From positions 1 through 64,000 of the forward strand of contig JAFQGG010000046.1 in assembly GCA_017415505.1 (NCBI GenBank): a stretch of 64,000 nt of DNA, in the 5' to 3' direction. The position numbers and the translations under genes are program-made. Position 1 is the first letter of the stretch, and every line of letters starts with the position of its first letter. The notes under the pieces were generated by a model, which worked only from the letters and a program-made list of their open reading frames with translations, had not been told where the DNA came from and did not search any database. Positions 21,795 to 31,286 of the stretch are shown piece by piece. The DNA comes from Clostridia bacterium. GTDB taxonomy: Bacteria; Bacillota; Clostridia; Christensenellales; Borkfalkiaceae.

Positions 21795-24200
21795 TCAGCA
21801 AATATTGCATACCGAACGTACAATCAGCGTTGTCGGTTTGCCCGATAATATTTTTATTCTTCGTTCGCCTTTTTCCATATCAAAGAAGTTATCTTCTAAA
21901 ATCAAATCGTTTTGTTCGTCCTCAATCATAACACCTTTGGCATACGCTTCGCTTGTTATCACAATTTCGCCATTCTCTATTACGTATTTTAATTTCGGAT
22001 TAACAAAACGGTAATATTTCGGTTGCGTAAACAAAACGCTACCATTCGACACCGCCACCCCGTCTATTATCAACGCATACGTAAAATGCACAATTTCCGC
22101 GTCCATATCCGAAAAATTAAGCTTGTTCATTTTCTTGACGGATAATTTATCCACAAAAACTTCTTCTTCACCACTTTTCAAAACATTACTATACGAATCG
22201 CACAATTTCCATTCAATTACTCCGTGGATAGTCGAAAGCGTATCGTTCGTAACGTAAAGTGTTGCCGATTTTTCTTTGGAATACGCACAATCTTCCGTGT
22301 TAACAAACGGTCTAGTTTGCACTTCGCCTACCTCCTCACAAGAGAGCAACACAGGCGAATAAAAGCGTTTGGACGCATATTGCAACGCTTTCCACCTACC
22401 GAAATAATCGATACTCGCCCACGAGGTTACAGGCCAGATATCGTTGAGTTGCCAGTAAAGCGTACCCATACACCGACCGCGGTTTCGACGGTAATGCTCG
22501 ACCTGATAGCGTATGATATCGGCTTGTAATGCTTGCGTTGCGTAAATATAACTTTCAAAAGACGTCGGGTATAAAAACATTTTTGAAAGCATTTCGGCAA
22601 GTTGGGCATTTACACCGCTATTTCTTTGGTGTATATTCATGATTTTACTATTAGGATTTCTATCTTCCTCAACAGCAAACGCCTTCACCGTTTTTATAGA
22701 CGGCAGAGCCGCAAAACCAAACTCACTCATGTATCTATAATAGGTATTACGGCAAGCCAAATAATTTGACGACCAGTCATGACAATCGCCTTTATTTTGT
22801 CCGTTGGGGTCGACAAATCCCCCGCCCGAGGTTGGTGAGGACGGGATATACGCTAAATATGGCGCAACTTCCTTGATAAGATTTGGAAACAAACTTTCAA
22901 ATAAATACACGTACATATTTTTGAAATGCTCGTATTCCGTGCGTCCCGAAAGCTCGAAATACTCGTCGAAATGCCATTCAATTTCGTTATTTCCACAAAT
23001 AAGCCCTATACACGCATGATGCCTTATGCGTAGTATATTTTGCCTGACTTCCGCTTCTATGCTTTGTAGCATGTTTTCGTCGGGGTCGTACAGCGAACAG
23101 GCAAACATTAAATCCACGAACACAATCAAGCCCAACTCGTCGCAAATCTCAAAAAAGAAATCGTCGGGATAAAAGCCACCACCCCAAAGACGGATTGCAT
23201 TAAAATTACAAGCCTTGCATTGTTCCAATAACGTACGCGTACGTTCAGGAGTAATTCGGCTTAAAATATTATCCTCGGGAATATAGTCCGCACCTTTTGC
23301 AAATACGGGCACGCCGTTCACTTCATGATAAAAACTCTCTCCCCACTCGTCCGATTTACGAACAAGCTTTAATTCTCGTAAACCGATTTTTAATACGCGT
23401 GCATCAACAATTTTCCCGTCTAAAACGAGTTTCACAGAAAGTGTATAAAGATTTTGCTCGCCAAGCCCGTTCGGCCACCATAAAAGCGGACTTTTTACTT
23501 CAGTTTCCACGTCGTTTTCCAAGTTTACCACTATACCGTTGGGGGCAAACAATTGAATTGTACTCGTACCTGCCCCTGTCGTTTTTATTTTGGGCATAAC
23601 GAAAACCCGCTCATTGTCATGGCGTTGTAAAAACTCGACGTCGATAATTTCACCGTCAAAGTTTTCTTTAAGGTATATAGTTTTCCAAATACCAGTATCA
23701 GGCAAACGAGGCCCCCAATCCCAACCCATCATACAATGGGCTTTTCTTACGTAAGGATATCCTTCCATACAATCCGTCGCCCCAAACAATCTACCCGTCG
23801 CACTTTTCGATTTTATATAAGGATTGATTGCATGACAAACGATTTCTATGACGTTCTCACCTTCTTGCAGATATTTTTCTACGGCAAACTCGTAACATAC
23901 GTGCATATTGTCCGTATCTGCAACGTGTACCCCGTTTAGATAAATACTGCAAAGCGTATCTAATCCCTCGCACACGAGAAATACCGGCGTTTCTTTCTTA
24001 TCATATACAAACGTTCTTTCAAATTTGTATTCGTGTTCGGCAATCTCTAAATAAATCTTTTCGTTATCCCGATAATACGGGTCGGGTAAAATAACATTGT
24101 CTATATGTAAAAACGAATATACCGAACCGGGCACACTCCCTACCACGTCATAACCGTTCCCCGTCATTCGCCATTTTCCGTTCAAAGTATATTTTTTCAT
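21795..24200 (-). CDS. GH2 family beta-mannosidase
   Basis: 801 residues, cytoplasmic (no signal peptide), releasing mannose from the non-reducing end of beta-manno-oligosaccharides. The N-terminal jelly-roll holds GWDWGPRLPDTGIW, typical of beta-mannosidases. The acid/base Glu is in LICGNNEIEWHF and the nucleophile Glu in MSEFGFAALPS; ARLYWQLND-type sequence (GTLYWQLNDIWPVTSW) closes the site. I start at ATG 24200 (MKKYTLNGKW) after GGGGTAAG; a TTG at 24227 is also in frame but overlaps the previous gene. It is 14 bp after the alpha-galactosidase-like gene. Confidence 0.92.
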   Translation of the reverse strand: MKKYTLNGKWRMTGNGYDVVGSVPGSVYSFLHIDNVILPDPYYRDNEKIYLEIAEHEYKFERTFVYDKKETPVFLVCEGLDTLCSIYLNGVHVADTDNMHVCYEFAVEKYLQEGENVIEIVCHAINPYIKSKSATGRLFGATDCMEGYPYVRKAHCMMGWDWGPRLPDTGIWKTIYLKENFDGEIIDVEFLQRHDNERVFVMPKIKTTGAGTSTIQLFAPNGIVVNLENDVETEVKSPLLWWPNGLGEQNLYTLSVKLVLDGKIVDARVLKIGLRELKLVRKSDEWGESFYHEVNGVPVFAKGADYIPEDNILSRITPERTRTLLEQCKACNFNAIRLWGGGFYPDDFFFEICDELGLIVFVDLMFACSLYDPDENMLQSIEAEVRQNILRIRHHACIGLICGNNEIEWHFDEYFELSGRTEYEHFKNMYVYLFESLFPNLIKEVAPYLAYIPSSPTSGGGFVDPNGQNKGDCHDWSSNYLACRNTYYRYMSEFGFAALPSIKTVKAFAVEEDRNPNSKIMNIHQRNSGVNAQLAEMLSKMFLYPTSFESYIYATQALQADIIRYQVEHYRRNRGRCMGTLYWQLNDIWPVTSWASIDYFGRWKALQYASKRFYSPVLLSCEEVGEVQTRPFVNTEDCAYSKEKSATLYVTNDTLSTIHGVIEWKLCDSYSNVLKSGEEEVFVDKLSVKKMNKLNFSDMDAEIVHFTYALIIDGVAVSNGSVLFTQPKYYRFVNPKLKYVIENGEIVITSEAYAKGVMIEDEQNDLILEDNFFDMEKGERRIKILSGKPTTLIVRSVCNIC

Positions 24201-24214
24201 ACGCTTACCCCATT

Positions 24215-25729
24215 TTAATACTTCCAAGTGATTGTTTTTTCGCCTTCAAACGTTTCCCATTTTTTCGGCGTCAACGTGTCAAACCAATCTATCGGTTTCG
24301 CCACCTCTCGTTGTACTGATGCGTTCTGGAACGCCTCCGTTACCGCATCGCGAACACGCGTATTGTAACATCTGTCTTCTATCGACACAATCAACGATGT
24401 CCCCGCCGATTTGAGTAAACTCCACCATTGCTCAATTTGTTCCCATTCCAATTTACTGGTAAAAGCAATACAATCCGGGTCAACCGCATAGAACGCACCG
24501 TGTTGCATTCCGCGGAAAGCAAGCGTATTCACACCCATTTCCACCGTACGTTTATGGTCATATCCACTCGTATCGTCGCCAATACGGAATACGGGGAATA
24601 TTCCCGCGCTTAAATGACTGAAAGTATTACAAGCATTGATAAGCGCACCATCTACGCTTTCCGCCGTGCGTAAATAGTACTCTTTGTTGATTTCGGCGGA
24701 TGTTTTACTTCTATCAAAGAACGCCCATTCACCCTTGGGCGCAACGGACTGCGTCATAAATGGACCATAATGTCCAAAAATATCTACGCTTGCAAAATCG
24801 TGCTTTATCAGCTCGTATCCCCACTCTCTTAATCTACGCAAATCCTCGTCCGCTTTTTCTATCGTAAACGGATGCGTAGGGTCGAGATATTTTACGTTTT
24901 TCACTCGGCGTAAAATCGCCTCGTCGGGCACGTACTCCACCGTTTCCAAAGGACGAAACCAAATACCAGGTTTTACGTCGTATTCGCGTATCGCCTCCGA
25001 CATGGCTTTCATATCCTTGAATTTACTGTTACAACCCGTAAACGGACCGCCGATATACTCGTCGTTCAAATACCAATTATGACACGTTTGCCAACCCGCG
25101 TCCACTGTTTGATAAGGACGGTTTTTTAATCCTTTAGCGCATTCCGCAAGTTTTTTAACGTGGGAAACTATCTTTTCAAAACTGTTGTTTCCGTAATTAT
25201 CATACCAATCGTCGCCACCGTAAAACGGTTCTTGGGGTAACACGGGATTATCGCACATTTTTTTACAAAACTCGTGAATAGTTTCGTACACGCCCCCTTG
25301 TTTTTGTAAAGATACAAGCTCGGCAAGCATGAGTTTTCTTCCGGCAAATTGCGTATCCACACAACCACAACGCACGTCCATTAAAAGCGTGATACAGTTC
25401 GTCGTCAACGTCCACGAACAAAACGCATTACAGCCCGTTTTCACGCCAAAGCAACGCGTCGTATCACCCTCTACAACCGAGAAATACCAAGGATGGAATG
25501 CAGGCTCTGCAATCGGTTTCCAAAACAAATCCCCGTACGAGCGTTCCCATGCGTCGCCAAGTACACGTGCAAACGGCGAAAATTTCGTCGCCCATTCAAT
25601 TTTTATCCACGACGCGCAGTTGGTTTGTAGATAAATTTTATTCCCCTCAAAACTAACCTCGCCCGCGTTCGGATTCCATTTTCCTTCTTTTTGTATGGAT
25701 ATTGATAATATCTCGCCAAATAATTTCAT
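24215..25729 (-). CDS. Alpha-galactosidase-like glycoside hydrolase (GH36/GH27 clan)
   Basis: 504 residues, no signal peptide. Barrel motifs of clan GH-D enzymes are visible: QTVDAGWQ, VKPGIWFRPLE, YELIKHDFASVDIFGHYGP (the nucleophile Asp would be in KHDF) and GIFPVFRIGDDTS (candidate acid/base Asp). Sequence is divergent from classic melibiases, so substrate is uncertain. ATG 25729 (MKLFGEIL) follows AGAGAAG. Neighbours (beta-mannosidase, acetyl esterase-like proteins) suggest removal of galactosyl side chains from manno-oligosaccharides. Confidence 0.8.
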   Translation of the reverse strand: MKLFGEILSISIQKEGKWNPNAGEVSFEGNKIYLQTNCASWIKIEWATKFSPFARVLGDAWERSYGDLFWKPIAEPAFHPWYFSVVEGDTTRCFGVKTGCNAFCSWTLTTNCITLLMDVRCGCVDTQFAGRKLMLAELVSLQKQGGVYETIHEFCKKMCDNPVLPQEPFYGGDDWYDNYGNNSFEKIVSHVKKLAECAKGLKNRPYQTVDAGWQTCHNWYLNDEYIGGPFTGCNSKFKDMKAMSEAIREYDVKPGIWFRPLETVEYVPDEAILRRVKNVKYLDPTHPFTIEKADEDLRRLREWGYELIKHDFASVDIFGHYGPFMTQSVAPKGEWAFFDRSKTSAEINKEYYLRTAESVDGALINACNTFSHLSAGIFPVFRIGDDTSGYDHKRTVEMGVNTLAFRGMQHGAFYAVDPDCIAFTSKLEWEQIEQWWSLLKSAGTSLIVSIEDRCYNTRVRDAVTEAFQNASVQREVAKPIDWFDTLTPKKWETFEGEKTITWKY

Positions 25730-25745
25730 TTTTCTTCTCTCCTTT

Positions 25746-26624
25746 TTATAATGCAAATAATACAGTCGCAATTACCGAAAGTACGATTTCAGTTAATACA
25801 AATTTATTGATTTTTTCTTTGAATAAAACAAACGCTAAAAGCGGTGTAAAAATCAAGCACCCACCCGTTACCAGCGGATACATCAAGCAGGCGTCTACCG
25901 TCAAAGCACACTACAGTTGTAATATCGTCGCCGTTACGTGTACAAACGCATACCCAAACCCGCTTTTGACGGAATTTTTCGTGAAAATGTTTTTGTATTT
26001 ATTTACTGCGGGGCACGTAAGTACCATTACAATTCCGCACAGTACCCGTACCATATATTTTATCGTTAAAAAATCGATAGTACTTACCGCATTGATGTTA
26101 ATTTGGTGCACTTTGCCTATGATAGTATTTGCACCGTTTAAGAAAAACAAAATCAAACACAAGCCGATAAATACCCAAAACGTCTTTTTGTTTTTCTCGT
26201 TTTTTTCCGTTTTATCAAAAATAGGAAGCGCTAATGCCACAACGAGTAGTGCAACTGCAATTATGTAAACAGGTTTGACTATTTCATTCAAAAACACCGC
26301 ACCGAACACAAACGGCACTATCGTTCCGCCTAGCATCATAAATAACGTAAATACAGCAACTGACCCAATCGAAACTGCCTTTATGGCTATTACGTTTGCT
26401 ATTACGTTCACAAGTGCAAATAACGTCGCCATGATAATGGAAAACGTTGAGAATTGCACCGTAAACCCATTGCAAATCAACAACATCAATAGCATCAACA
26501 CGCCACTAATAAGCGTAAAATTGACAGTTGCTTTATAATCTGACCCACACTCTTTTTCGTAAAGTTTTGTAAAGATAAACTCCGACGAAAATAAAAAACC
26601 CGAAACTAACAATAATGCGCTCAT
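25746..26624 (-). pseudogene. DMT/EamA-family transporter with in-frame TAG
   Basis: A ten-helix drug/metabolite-type transporter with the usual two EamA halves. From ATG 26624 (after AAGGAG) it reads 237 codons to a TAG at 25911-25913, which falls in the second half after ATILQL. Beyond the TAG the same frame stays open for 54 more codons, continuing with a normal last pair of helices (MYPLVTGGCLIFTPLLAFVL, then VLTEIVLSVIATVLF) and ending TAA at 25746, 16 bp before the next start. The full length of 292 codons fits the family. So it is one gene broken by a single nonsense change, or read through at low level. Confidence 0.85.
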
Positions 26625-26640
26625 GCTCTTTTATCTCCTT

Positions 26641-27702
26641 CTATCTATACCGTTCGTCTATTTCTATCAATTTTTTATAAATACCCTTTGCCATAAGTAA
26701 AAAACCATAATCATTCGGATGCGCACAATCTACGGTATAATTCCAACCATTGTTACCAAAAAAGCTTTTCCCTGACAAAAAATAAACGTTTTCATCCCCT
26801 GCTCGTTTGGCTTTTCTATACGTTTTATAAATAATACGGTATCGTTCGTCCGTATTTATACCCACGTTCGGTCTTGTTATAAACAATATCGGCGTATCAG
26901 GACGTTTTTCGCGATATTTTTCGTATAAACGAAAATGTGTTTTTTCTAAATATTCCACCGTCGGCGCATTATTATCGTAATCGCAAACAAACACACTACA
27001 ATCCAACTCCGCCAAATACTCTACCATCTCTATTTCCGCCTTGGCGTTTCCACTAAATCCCATATTTATATAATCGACGTTATTCCATTTGGAAATTAAG
27101 GCTTGATAGCAAGCGTCTGGACGACTTGCACAACCGCCCTGTGTAATAGATGAGCCGTAATAAAGTATCGGGGCGACATTACGATATGACTTACCCTTAC
27201 CAATTTTCGCACCCTTCTCTAAACCAACCGTCAACGTTTTCACGTCGTTATATAAAGGGAAATACAAGATGTACTTTCGCATTTTTCCACCTTGTAATTT
27301 TACGTTATCGCAAAAGCACGTTTGTTCTTTGGGTAACGGCGAGAAATTATGTACATATTTCTCGCCGTTTTCCGTTTCTTCAAACAACGTAAACGAACCT
27401 GAACCTGTTATCGGCATATGTTGCATCAATTCCAAAATGCGATACGTGGCTTTAATTTGAAGCACAGACGAATCCGTTGAAAAACGAACTCTCCCTCCTG
27501 CCGTATTCTTAGCAAAATATTCTACACCCTCACTCACGGTTTTAGCTACGGCGTTCGGCATTCGACAAAAACAACCGTTTTCATAATCGTATTGTACACC
27601 GTATAATGAAAAATTACCATGAGGAATAACGAACTCTTGCAAATCTTTTTCAAACTTCTCTTTTCTCGTTTCAAAATTTACGTCGTATTTTTTTACGCTC
27701 AT
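26641..27702 (-). CDS. SGNH-fold esterase
   Basis: 353 residues. The first 170 form a beta-rich carbohydrate-binding-like domain; the SGNH hydrolase domain starts at ILYYGSSITQGGCASRPD (nucleophile Ser in GSS), with MGFSGNAK (oxyanion Gly), CDYDNNAP (Asn) and CAHPNDYG (catalytic Asp-x-x-His equivalent, HPND). This two-domain arrangement is shared with carbohydrate deacetylating esterases. It is cytoplasmic. The start follows GAGG and lies 9 bp after the previous gene's stop. It probably removes acetyl groups from the oligosaccharides the operon degrades. Confidence 0.85.
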   Translation of the reverse strand: MSVKKYDVNFETRKEKFEKDLQEFVIPHGNFSLYGVQYDYENGCFCRMPNAVAKTVSEGVEYFAKNTAGGRVRFSTDSSVLQIKATYRILELMQHMPITGSGSFTLFEETENGEKYVHNFSPLPKEQTCFCDNVKLQGGKMRKYILYFPLYNDVKTLTVGLEKGAKIGKGKSYRNVAPILYYGSSITQGGCASRPDACYQALISKWNNVDYINMGFSGNAKAEIEMVEYLAELDCSVFVCDYDNNAPTVEYLEKTHFRLYEKYREKRPDTPILFITRPNVGINTDERYRIIYKTYRKAKRAGDENVYFLSGKSFFGNNGWNYTVDCAHPNDYGFLLMAKGIYKKLIEIDERYR

Positions 27703-27711
27703 ACTTATACC

Positions 27712-28473
27712 TCACAACCAACCGTTCAACTTCAACCAATTTATAAAAAGCAATTTCCATTGTGCCACATGTGGTTCACTTAAAGCTAATGCCCTACCAT
27801 GCGCGCCGTAAGGAAATACGTGCAATTCGCAAGGGATTCCTTTTTTATACAAAGCTGTGGCATAACGATAAGAATGTTCCACCACAACGCTCGTATCTTC
27901 TCCCGTTTGCCAAATAAAGGCTTTGGGGGTTTTATCCGAAACCAACAATTCGGGACTGACTTCGTTTTTATCGGCATAACGTTCCCCAAGCAAATTTCTA
28001 AAACACCACTCGTTGGTGATTTCATCATCCGAACTAATCAATCCGTAACACATAACTTGTCCGTTCGGCATGTAATCAACCTTGTCAATCTCATCCACTT
28101 CTTCTCCGGCGATAGATTGGGTATAGGTAGACAATAAAGCGCATAAATGTCCACCAGCAGACGAGCCCATTACAAGTATCCCGTTCTCGTTTATTTCAAA
28201 CTTTTTTGCATTTGCGCGCACAAAACGCACCGCCCGTCTTGCATCTAACAATGTCAAAGGGAAATAATTCGGCTTACAGCGGTAATATACGACAAACGCT
28301 GTAACACCGAGCGTATTCAAATATTCCGCGTAATCCTTACCCTCGTAATCGCAAAGTGTATAATATCCGCCGCCAGGAAAAATTAATACTGCTATATCCG
28401 TTTTTTTCTCCTTGGGCTCATACCATTCAATTTTCGTCGAGTTTTCTTCTTCCCATAAATTATAAGACTTCAT
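27712..28473 (-). CDS. Alpha/beta-hydrolase (BD-FAE-like esterase)
   Basis: 253 residues. The oxyanion segment IFPGGGYYTL replaces the HGGG motif, the nucleophile elbow is MGSSAGGHLCALL, and the catalytic His lies in YGAHGRAL. This family includes acetyl and feruloyl esterases of glycan clusters. ATG 28473 (MKSYNLW) follows TTGGAG and overlaps the nagA stop by 14 bp, indicating coupled translation. Confidence 0.88.
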   Translation of the reverse strand: MKSYNLWEEENSTKIEWYEPKEKKTDIAVLIFPGGGYYTLCDYEGKDYAEYLNTLGVTAFVVYYRCKPNYFPLTLLDARRAVRFVRANAKKFEINENGILVMGSSAGGHLCALLSTYTQSIAGEEVDEIDKVDYMPNGQVMCYGLISSDDEITNEWCFRNLLGERYADKNEVSPELLVSDKTPKAFIWQTGEDTSVVVEHSYRYATALYKKGIPCELHVFPYGAHGRALALSEPHVAQWKLLFINWLKLNGWL

Positions 28474-29338
28474 ATTTTTTTTCTCCAACAAAAACGTCGG
28501 TTACGTTAAAGTTCTCATCAAACGCCACCACATCACCAAGACAACCTTCGGCAAGTCGACCCAAATCGTTTGCTTTTAGAATTTTGGCAGGTACTTCCGT
28601 CAACATTTTCACTGCATCAGGTATCGCAATTCCACAATCCTTTACCAATGTTTTTAGCAGTACGTTTGCCGTCGCAATACTGCCCTTGAATGCGGAACGG
28701 TCCTTTAATTTACAAACTCCGTCCTCAATTATCATATCTTCACATTCAATCTTTGCATCAATGGGATACACGCCGGCAACGTGCAAACTATCCGATACTA
28801 ACGCCACCTTATCTACACCCTTGATTTGAATAATCATTTTTATTAAATCTGGTGGCAAATGTTTCCCGTCAGCAATGATTTCTACGTATAACTCGTTGCG
28901 AAGATATGCCGTTTCAATCACCCCTAACGAACGAAAACCATGATCTCGCGTTATCGTTGACGTATAGCTATATAAATGTGTAACTAAATTACAACCGTTC
29001 TGTATTGCAATTTGCATATCCTCATATTTGGCATCGGTATGTCCCGCCGAAGCAATGATACCATGTTCCGTTATAAACTTACAAAAACTCCCGTCTTTAT
29101 CTTTTTCGGGCGCATAAGACCATCTAGCAATATACGTTCCCCATTCATCGACAATCGCCCTATATTCTTCCTTTTTAGGAACGGAAATATGCCCCGCCGG
29201 CTGACCACCACATTGCGAAAGAGAAAAATAGGGTCCCTCCAAATGCGCGCCGTATAAACGGTTTTTGATTTTCCCGCTTTCTCTCGCTTCCGCAACACTT
29301 TTCAATATACGGCTTAATATTGCGATATGCCTTAAAAA
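28460..29338 (-). pseudogene. nagA: N-acetylglucosamine-6-phosphate deacetylase, 5'-truncated
   Basis: The coding match runs from about 29338 to 28460 and covers roughly the last 290 of about 380 residues. Present: HLEGPYFS (metal-binding Glu), ASAGHTDAKY and THLYS (His ligands), VSDSLHVAGVY (catalytic Asp). Missing: the N-terminal HxH metal motif and start. Upstream an in-frame TGA (29339-29341) follows at once and the frame has only a TTG at 29305 as possible start, with no ribosome binding site. The break lies 25 bp from the 3' end of tmRNA. Function is probably lost. Confidence 0.85.
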
Positions 29339-29363
29339 TCAAGGTTAGTGACGTGTGCTGGAT

Positions 29364-29728
29364 TGGTGGAGGTGGTCGGAGTTGAACCGACGTCTTACAC
29401 GGCTGCCAAAAAACTTTCTACATACTTAGTTTATCTATTATTTCTTAATGCAAAAACGCGGGTAAACACGCTTTTTTACACGCAGAAGGCTAATACTCTT
29501 CAAAAGACGCCTTCCGATCTTTCAAAGAGTTTTCCGTCTTTTTGACGCCGTGACCCCGACCGACGGATAAATCAGGCACGACGATTCGTTATAAAACGAA
29601 GTTACGCTGCAAGAGCGTAGTTTGCATTATTATCTGCATTTATATTTAGCGGAATGTTTTTACGCAGGCACTCCGTCTGCGGTATGCTTATCCTTTCGCT
29701 CACCGGCAATCGAATCCGGGACACCCCC
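29364..29728 (-). ncRNA. ssrA: tmRNA
   Basis: Rescues stalled ribosomes. The 5' end GGGGGTGTCCCGGATTCGA and 3' end GGTTCAACTCCGACCACCTC-CACCA form the tRNA-like domain (acceptor GGGGGTG/CACCTCC, encoded CCA). The tag frame, resume codon GCA at 29635-29637, encodes ADNNANYALAA and ends in TAA at 29602-29604. Length 365 nt is typical of one-piece tmRNA. The 3' end borders the truncated nagA gene, and no terminator is seen between them. Confidence 0.95.
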
Positions 29729-29771
29729 ATATTCGCCGCGCAAACGCGCGGTTTTGTCGTTTTGCTATATT

Positions 29772-29800
29772 ATTATACACACTTTTCAGGAAAAAGTAAA
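29772..29800 (-). promoter_or_regulatory. Promoter of tmRNA
   Basis: Minus strand TTTACT (29795-29800), 17-bp spacer, TATAAT (29772-29777). The primary transcript would have a short leader removed by RNase P; that leader contains the hairpin CCGCGCGTTTGCGCGG. Confidence 0.78.
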
Positions 29801-29827
29801 CTTTTTTTATACAATTTTTCAAAGAAA

Positions 29828-31276
29828 TTATTTCCGCCAAGTCGCGGGAAGTAACAGCAACAGCATCGGGAAGATTTCCAATCTGCCCGCAAGCATATCG
29901 AATACGAGCACGAGCTTTGTCCACCACGAGAAAAACCCGAAATTTCCCGCAGGTCCTACCGCCTCCAAGCCCGGTCCTATATTATTAATCGTCGCAGCGA
30001 TTGCCGTGAAATTCGTCGTCAAGTCGTAACCATCCAAAGAAACCACGAGAAGCGACAACACGAATACCACGGCGTACGCAATCAAATAGCTATGAATCCC
30101 CCGCACCGTTTCCTCTTCCACCACGCGATTATCCACGAGTATCTTTTTCACCTGTTTGGGGTGCAACATTCGTTTGGTTTCGTGCGACATTCCCTTAAAC
30201 AAAATCACGAATCTCGACACTTTTATACCGCCGCCCGTACTTCCCGCGCACGCGCCGACGAACATAGTCATAACGAGAATCGTTTTGGAAAACGAGGGCC
30301 AAGTATTAAAATCTACGGTAGAAAAGCCCGTCGTGGAGATTATCGACGCCACGGAAAACGCGGAGTGTCGAATCGCTTCCCCCGTGGAAAGATCGGGCGT
30401 AGGCGCAAGGCAAAGGTTGACGGAAACAAGCGTAATCGCCACGACCACGATCGTGAGAAACACGCGCACTTCCGTATTGAACGCTTCCTTGAATTTCCCG
30501 CGCACGATAAAGAAGAACGAAGCGAAATTAATGGAAAAGAGTATCATAAACACCGTCACGACGACCTGTGCGTACGGCGAATACCCTGCAAACCCGTCCG
30601 CTTTAACGGTAAACCCGCCCGTTCCCGCCGTTGCAAACGCGGTGTTAAGCGCGTCAAACGCGGGCATATCGAACACCAAAAGAACAAACTGTAATAGGGT
30701 GAGCACGGTATAAATGAGATAGAGTATTCCTGCCGTGGAGCGCATTTTGGGCACGAGCTTACTTACCGTCGGCCCGGGGCTTTCCGCGCGCAAAAGATTG
30801 ATATTTTGTCCACCACCGCAAAGGGGCAAGAACGCGAGAATAAACACGAGCACGCCCATACCGCCAACCCAATGGGTAAAGCTTCTCCACATCAAAAGAC
30901 ACTTCGGCAACGCCTCGACTTGCTCGCCCGAAAGCACGGACGCACCCGTAGTGGTAAAGCCCGAAACCGTTTCAAACAGCGCGTCGATATACGAAGGCAT
31001 CGCGCCTGAAATCACGAACGGCAACGCGCCGAACAAACTGAGCACGATCCAGCTGAGCGCCACGATCACGAAGCCTTCTTTTGCGTACACCGCGTCGCTT
31101 TTCGGTTTTCCGATCACCAACAAACCGCCCACGATCGCGCAAATGCCCATGGATATAAGAATCGAGAAAAACTCCCGTTCCCAATACACCGTCGCCGTGA
31201 TCGCGGGAACGAGGAAAAAAATCGCCTCGAACAAAAGAATCCAACCGATCGTCCGCCTAATAATCCCGTAATTCAT
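29828..31276 (-). CDS. trkH: TrkH-type potassium uptake channel
   Basis: 482 residues, eight transmembrane segments with four selectivity-filter loops visible as SGFTTTGAS, ATAGTGGFT, ISTTGFST and TINNIGPGL. It forms the membrane pore of a Trk/Ktr K+ uptake system. It is 10 bp downstream of the trkA gene, its regulatory partner. The gene ends about 100 bp from the 5' end of tmRNA. Confidence 0.95.
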   Translation of the reverse strand: MNYGIIRRTIGWILLFEAIFFLVPAITATVYWEREFFSILISMGICAIVGGLLVIGKPKSDAVYAKEGFVIVALSWIVLSLFGALPFVISGAMPSYIDALFETVSGFTTTGASVLSGEQVEALPKCLLMWRSFTHWVGGMGVLVFILAFLPLCGGGQNINLLRAESPGPTVSKLVPKMRSTAGILYLIYTVLTLLQFVLLVFDMPAFDALNTAFATAGTGGFTVKADGFAGYSPYAQVVVTVFMILFSINFASFFFIVRGKFKEAFNTEVRVFLTIVVVAITLVSVNLCLAPTPDLSTGEAIRHSAFSVASIISTTGFSTVDFNTWPSFSKTILVMTMFVGACAGSTGGGIKVSRFVILFKGMSHETKRMLHPKQVKKILVDNRVVEEETVRGIHSYLIAYAVVFVLSLLVVSLDGYDLTTNFTAIAATINNIGPGLEAVGPAGNFGFFSWWTKLVLVFDMLAGRLEIFPMLLLLLPATWRK

Positions 31277-31286
31277 ATCCGCCCCC

